This document shows positions 4,953 to 5,961 of a DNA stretch of 5,961 nt, piece after piece (position 1 is the stretch's first letter; each line of letters starts with the position of its first letter). The DNA is from JBCBZH01 sp039815415 (GTDB lineage Bacteria; Bacteroidota; Rhodothermia; Rhodothermales; Rubricoccaceae). Both the position numbers and the translations under genes were made by a program. The notes under the pieces were generated by a model. It did not search any database. It was not told the DNA's origin and saw nothing but the letters and a program-made list of their open reading frames with translations. The stretch is taken from NCBI GenBank assembly GCA_039815415.1, contig JBCBZH010000267.1, positions 1 to 5,961 of the forward strand, read 5' to 3'.

Positions 4953-5961
4953 ATGAGTCGCCAACTTGTTCTTGTCCTCTCCCTTGTCGCGCTGGCGAGC
5001 CCGATCGGCGAGGCGCAGATCGCCAGCTCGGCGGGGTTCATGGAGGACGGCGGGCGGCTGTACCACTTCGAGGTGGTGCGCGACAGCGTGGTGATCCTCG
5101 GTGAGGGCGTCGAAGGCCGACCGAGCGTGACGCTGCCCTATGCCGCCTTCGTGGATGTGCTCGGGCGCGCGGCGCAGTCCGGAGCGTTGGTGCCCGACAC
5201 GCTCGACGGCGAGGCCCGCGTCCCGTTCGATCTGCGCGTGGACGAGGGCGCGCGGCTTCGGTTTGCGACGTCTCTGCCAATGGGCCAGTTCGTGCTGGGC
5301 CTTCTCGGTCTCGGCCTGTTCGGGCTGGTGGCAGGCGCCGTGGTGTGGGAGCGACGTGCACGGAAAGCGCGCAAGTTGCGCTCGACGTTCCGACGCCGTC
5401 TGGCCGCCGCCCGCGAGGCCGAGCGCGCCCACTTCGCCCGCGAGCTACACGACGGTCCCGTGCAGGACCTCTGCGCCGTTCAACTTGCTCTTGGCGCGTC
5501 CGACGCCGGAGAGCCCGCCCGCGAAGCGGTCAACGGCGTCGTCAGCGAGCTGCGCGCGCTCTGCGACCAGCTCCGGCCGTCCTCGCTCGACGCCTTCGGG
5601 CTGGTGGCCGCCCTCTCGGCCCTCGCCGACCGTGCCGGGTGGCACACCCACAATCTCGATGTCCGCTTCCGCGCCGATGACATCGTTCGCCAGCTCGACG
5701 AGAGGTTGGACAACGAACGCCAGCTCGCACTGTACCGGGTTGGTCAGGAAGCGATCAACAACGCCATTGAGCACGCAGGCGCCTCGCGCATTGAGGTCGA
5801 GCTGCGAGTGGAGGGCCGTACCCTCGTGCTGACGGTGGATGACGACGGCACGGGGCCGCCCGACGAGAGTGCTCTCGCGCTGGCAGAACGAGGGCACTAC
5901 GGGCTTCTCGGCATGCAGGAGCGCGCGGATCTTCTCAAAGGTCGCGTGGCCCTCGAGCCCG
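4953..5961 (+). CDS. Membrane sensor histidine kinase, NarL/DegS type (3' end outside window)
   Basis: The frame from the ATG at 4953 runs open to the window end, giving 336 visible residues with no stop. Residues 1-21 form a signal peptide (MSRQLVLVLSLVALASPIGEA), followed by an exported segment of about 88 residues with no domain I recognise. One membrane helix spans about 111-132. A basic, coiled-coil-like stretch leads to the HisKA_3 dimerisation domain with FARELHDGPVQDL, where His166 is the phosphorylation site. The HATPase domain follows: QEAINNAIEHA (265-275, N box), DDDGTG (296-301) and GHYGLLGMQERADLL (314-328). Kinases of this family phosphorylate LuxR/NarL-type response regulators, often encoded next door. 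Such a gene would lie beyond the window. The stimulus is unknown. Copies of the iterated word lie at 5021-5030, coding IASS just after the signal peptide, and at 5688-5697 and 5718-5727, both coding RQL. Confidence 0.93.
   Translation, partial: MSRQLVLVLSLVALASPIGEAQIASSAGFMEDGGRLYHFEVVRDSVVILGEGVEGRPSVTLPYAAFVDVLGRAAQSGALVPDTLDGEARVPFDLRVDEGARLRFATSLPMGQFVLGLLGLGLFGLVAGAVVWERRARKARKLRSTFRRRLAAAREAERAHFARELHDGPVQDLCAVQLALGASDAGEPAREAVNGVVSELRALCDQLRPSSLDAFGLVAALSALADRAGWHTHNLDVRFRADDIVRQLDERLDNERQLALYRVGQEAINNAIEHAGASRIEVELRVEGRTLVLTVDDDGTGPPDESALALAERGHYGLLGMQERADLLKGRVALEP
5688..5727 (+). repeat. Two direct copies of the word inside the kinase gene
   Basis: Exact copies at 5688-5697 and 5718-5727 start 30 bp apart, in the same frame. 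Both code RQL in the helix leading to the ATP-binding domain. A third copy in this gene, at 5021-5030, is read in a different frame. Confidence 0.55.

Noticed and set aside
3740..5041. A 433-codon open frame on the minus strand
   Set aside because: It lies antisense to der and the following spacer, has a translation rich in Arg, His and Leu without motifs, and competes with the intact Der protein. It is a GC-driven shadow frame.
48..5727. CGCCAGCTCG as a Chi or KOPS-like polar element
   Set aside because: Eight copies face one way and six the other within 6 kb, so there is no strand polarity of the kind those elements show. A larger sample could change this.
5140..5832. A 230-codon plus-strand open frame with another start
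   Set aside because: It overlaps the histidine kinase frame, which carries the H box, N box and glycine-rich motifs. The alternative frame is low-complexity Ser/Ala/Arg/Pro.
1..5961. tRNA, rRNA or insertion-sequence genes
   Set aside because: I saw no tRNA cloverleaf arms, rRNA signature or transposase motif on either strand.

Overview
The window is about 6 kb of GC-rich bacterial DNA. Start codons lack convincing Shine-Dalgarno sequences, and two genes have a Bacteroidota-like -7 element (TAnnTTTG type) a short distance upstream. Together these suggest a high-GC member of the Bacteroidota/Rhodothermota (Salinibacter or Rubricoccus-like). This is an inference from composition and signals; I recognise no species marker.

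Layout. (1) 1-597 (+): the 3' part of an XRE-type regulator with a C-terminal cupin domain. (2) 621-3000 (-): four methionine sulfoxide reductase genes in one direction, transcribed msrA, cytoplasmic msrB, lipoprotein msrB, secreted msrB, with gaps of 67, 68 and 64 bp. (3) 3001-3397: a repeat-rich region between divergent genes. (4) 3398-4705 (+): der, the double-GTPase ribosome assembly factor. (5) 4706-4952: a second repeat-rich spacer. (6) 4953 to the window end (+): a membrane sensor histidine kinase of the NarL/DegS type (HisKA_3), cut by the window edge.

How the genes work together. The four Msr enzymes form a protein-repair set. MsrA reduces Met-S-sulfoxide and the MsrBs reduce Met-R-sulfoxide. 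Their N-termini predict different locations: MsrA and one MsrB exported, one MsrB a lipoprotein, one MsrB cytosolic. All three MsrBs lack the four zinc cysteines and have Thr where the usual resolving Cys sits, leaving one catalytic Cys each. The regulator, der and the kinase have no evident functional link to this set.

The most unusual signal is not a gene. The 10-mer CGCCAGCTCG occurs 13 times exactly, counting both strands, with a 14th copy differing only at the first base. It is concentrated in spacers, often in inverted pairs or hairpins. It also occurs inside genes in different reading frames and overlaps the der start codon. It behaves like an uptake-sequence-like or HIP1-like iterated word that I cannot assign to a described family.
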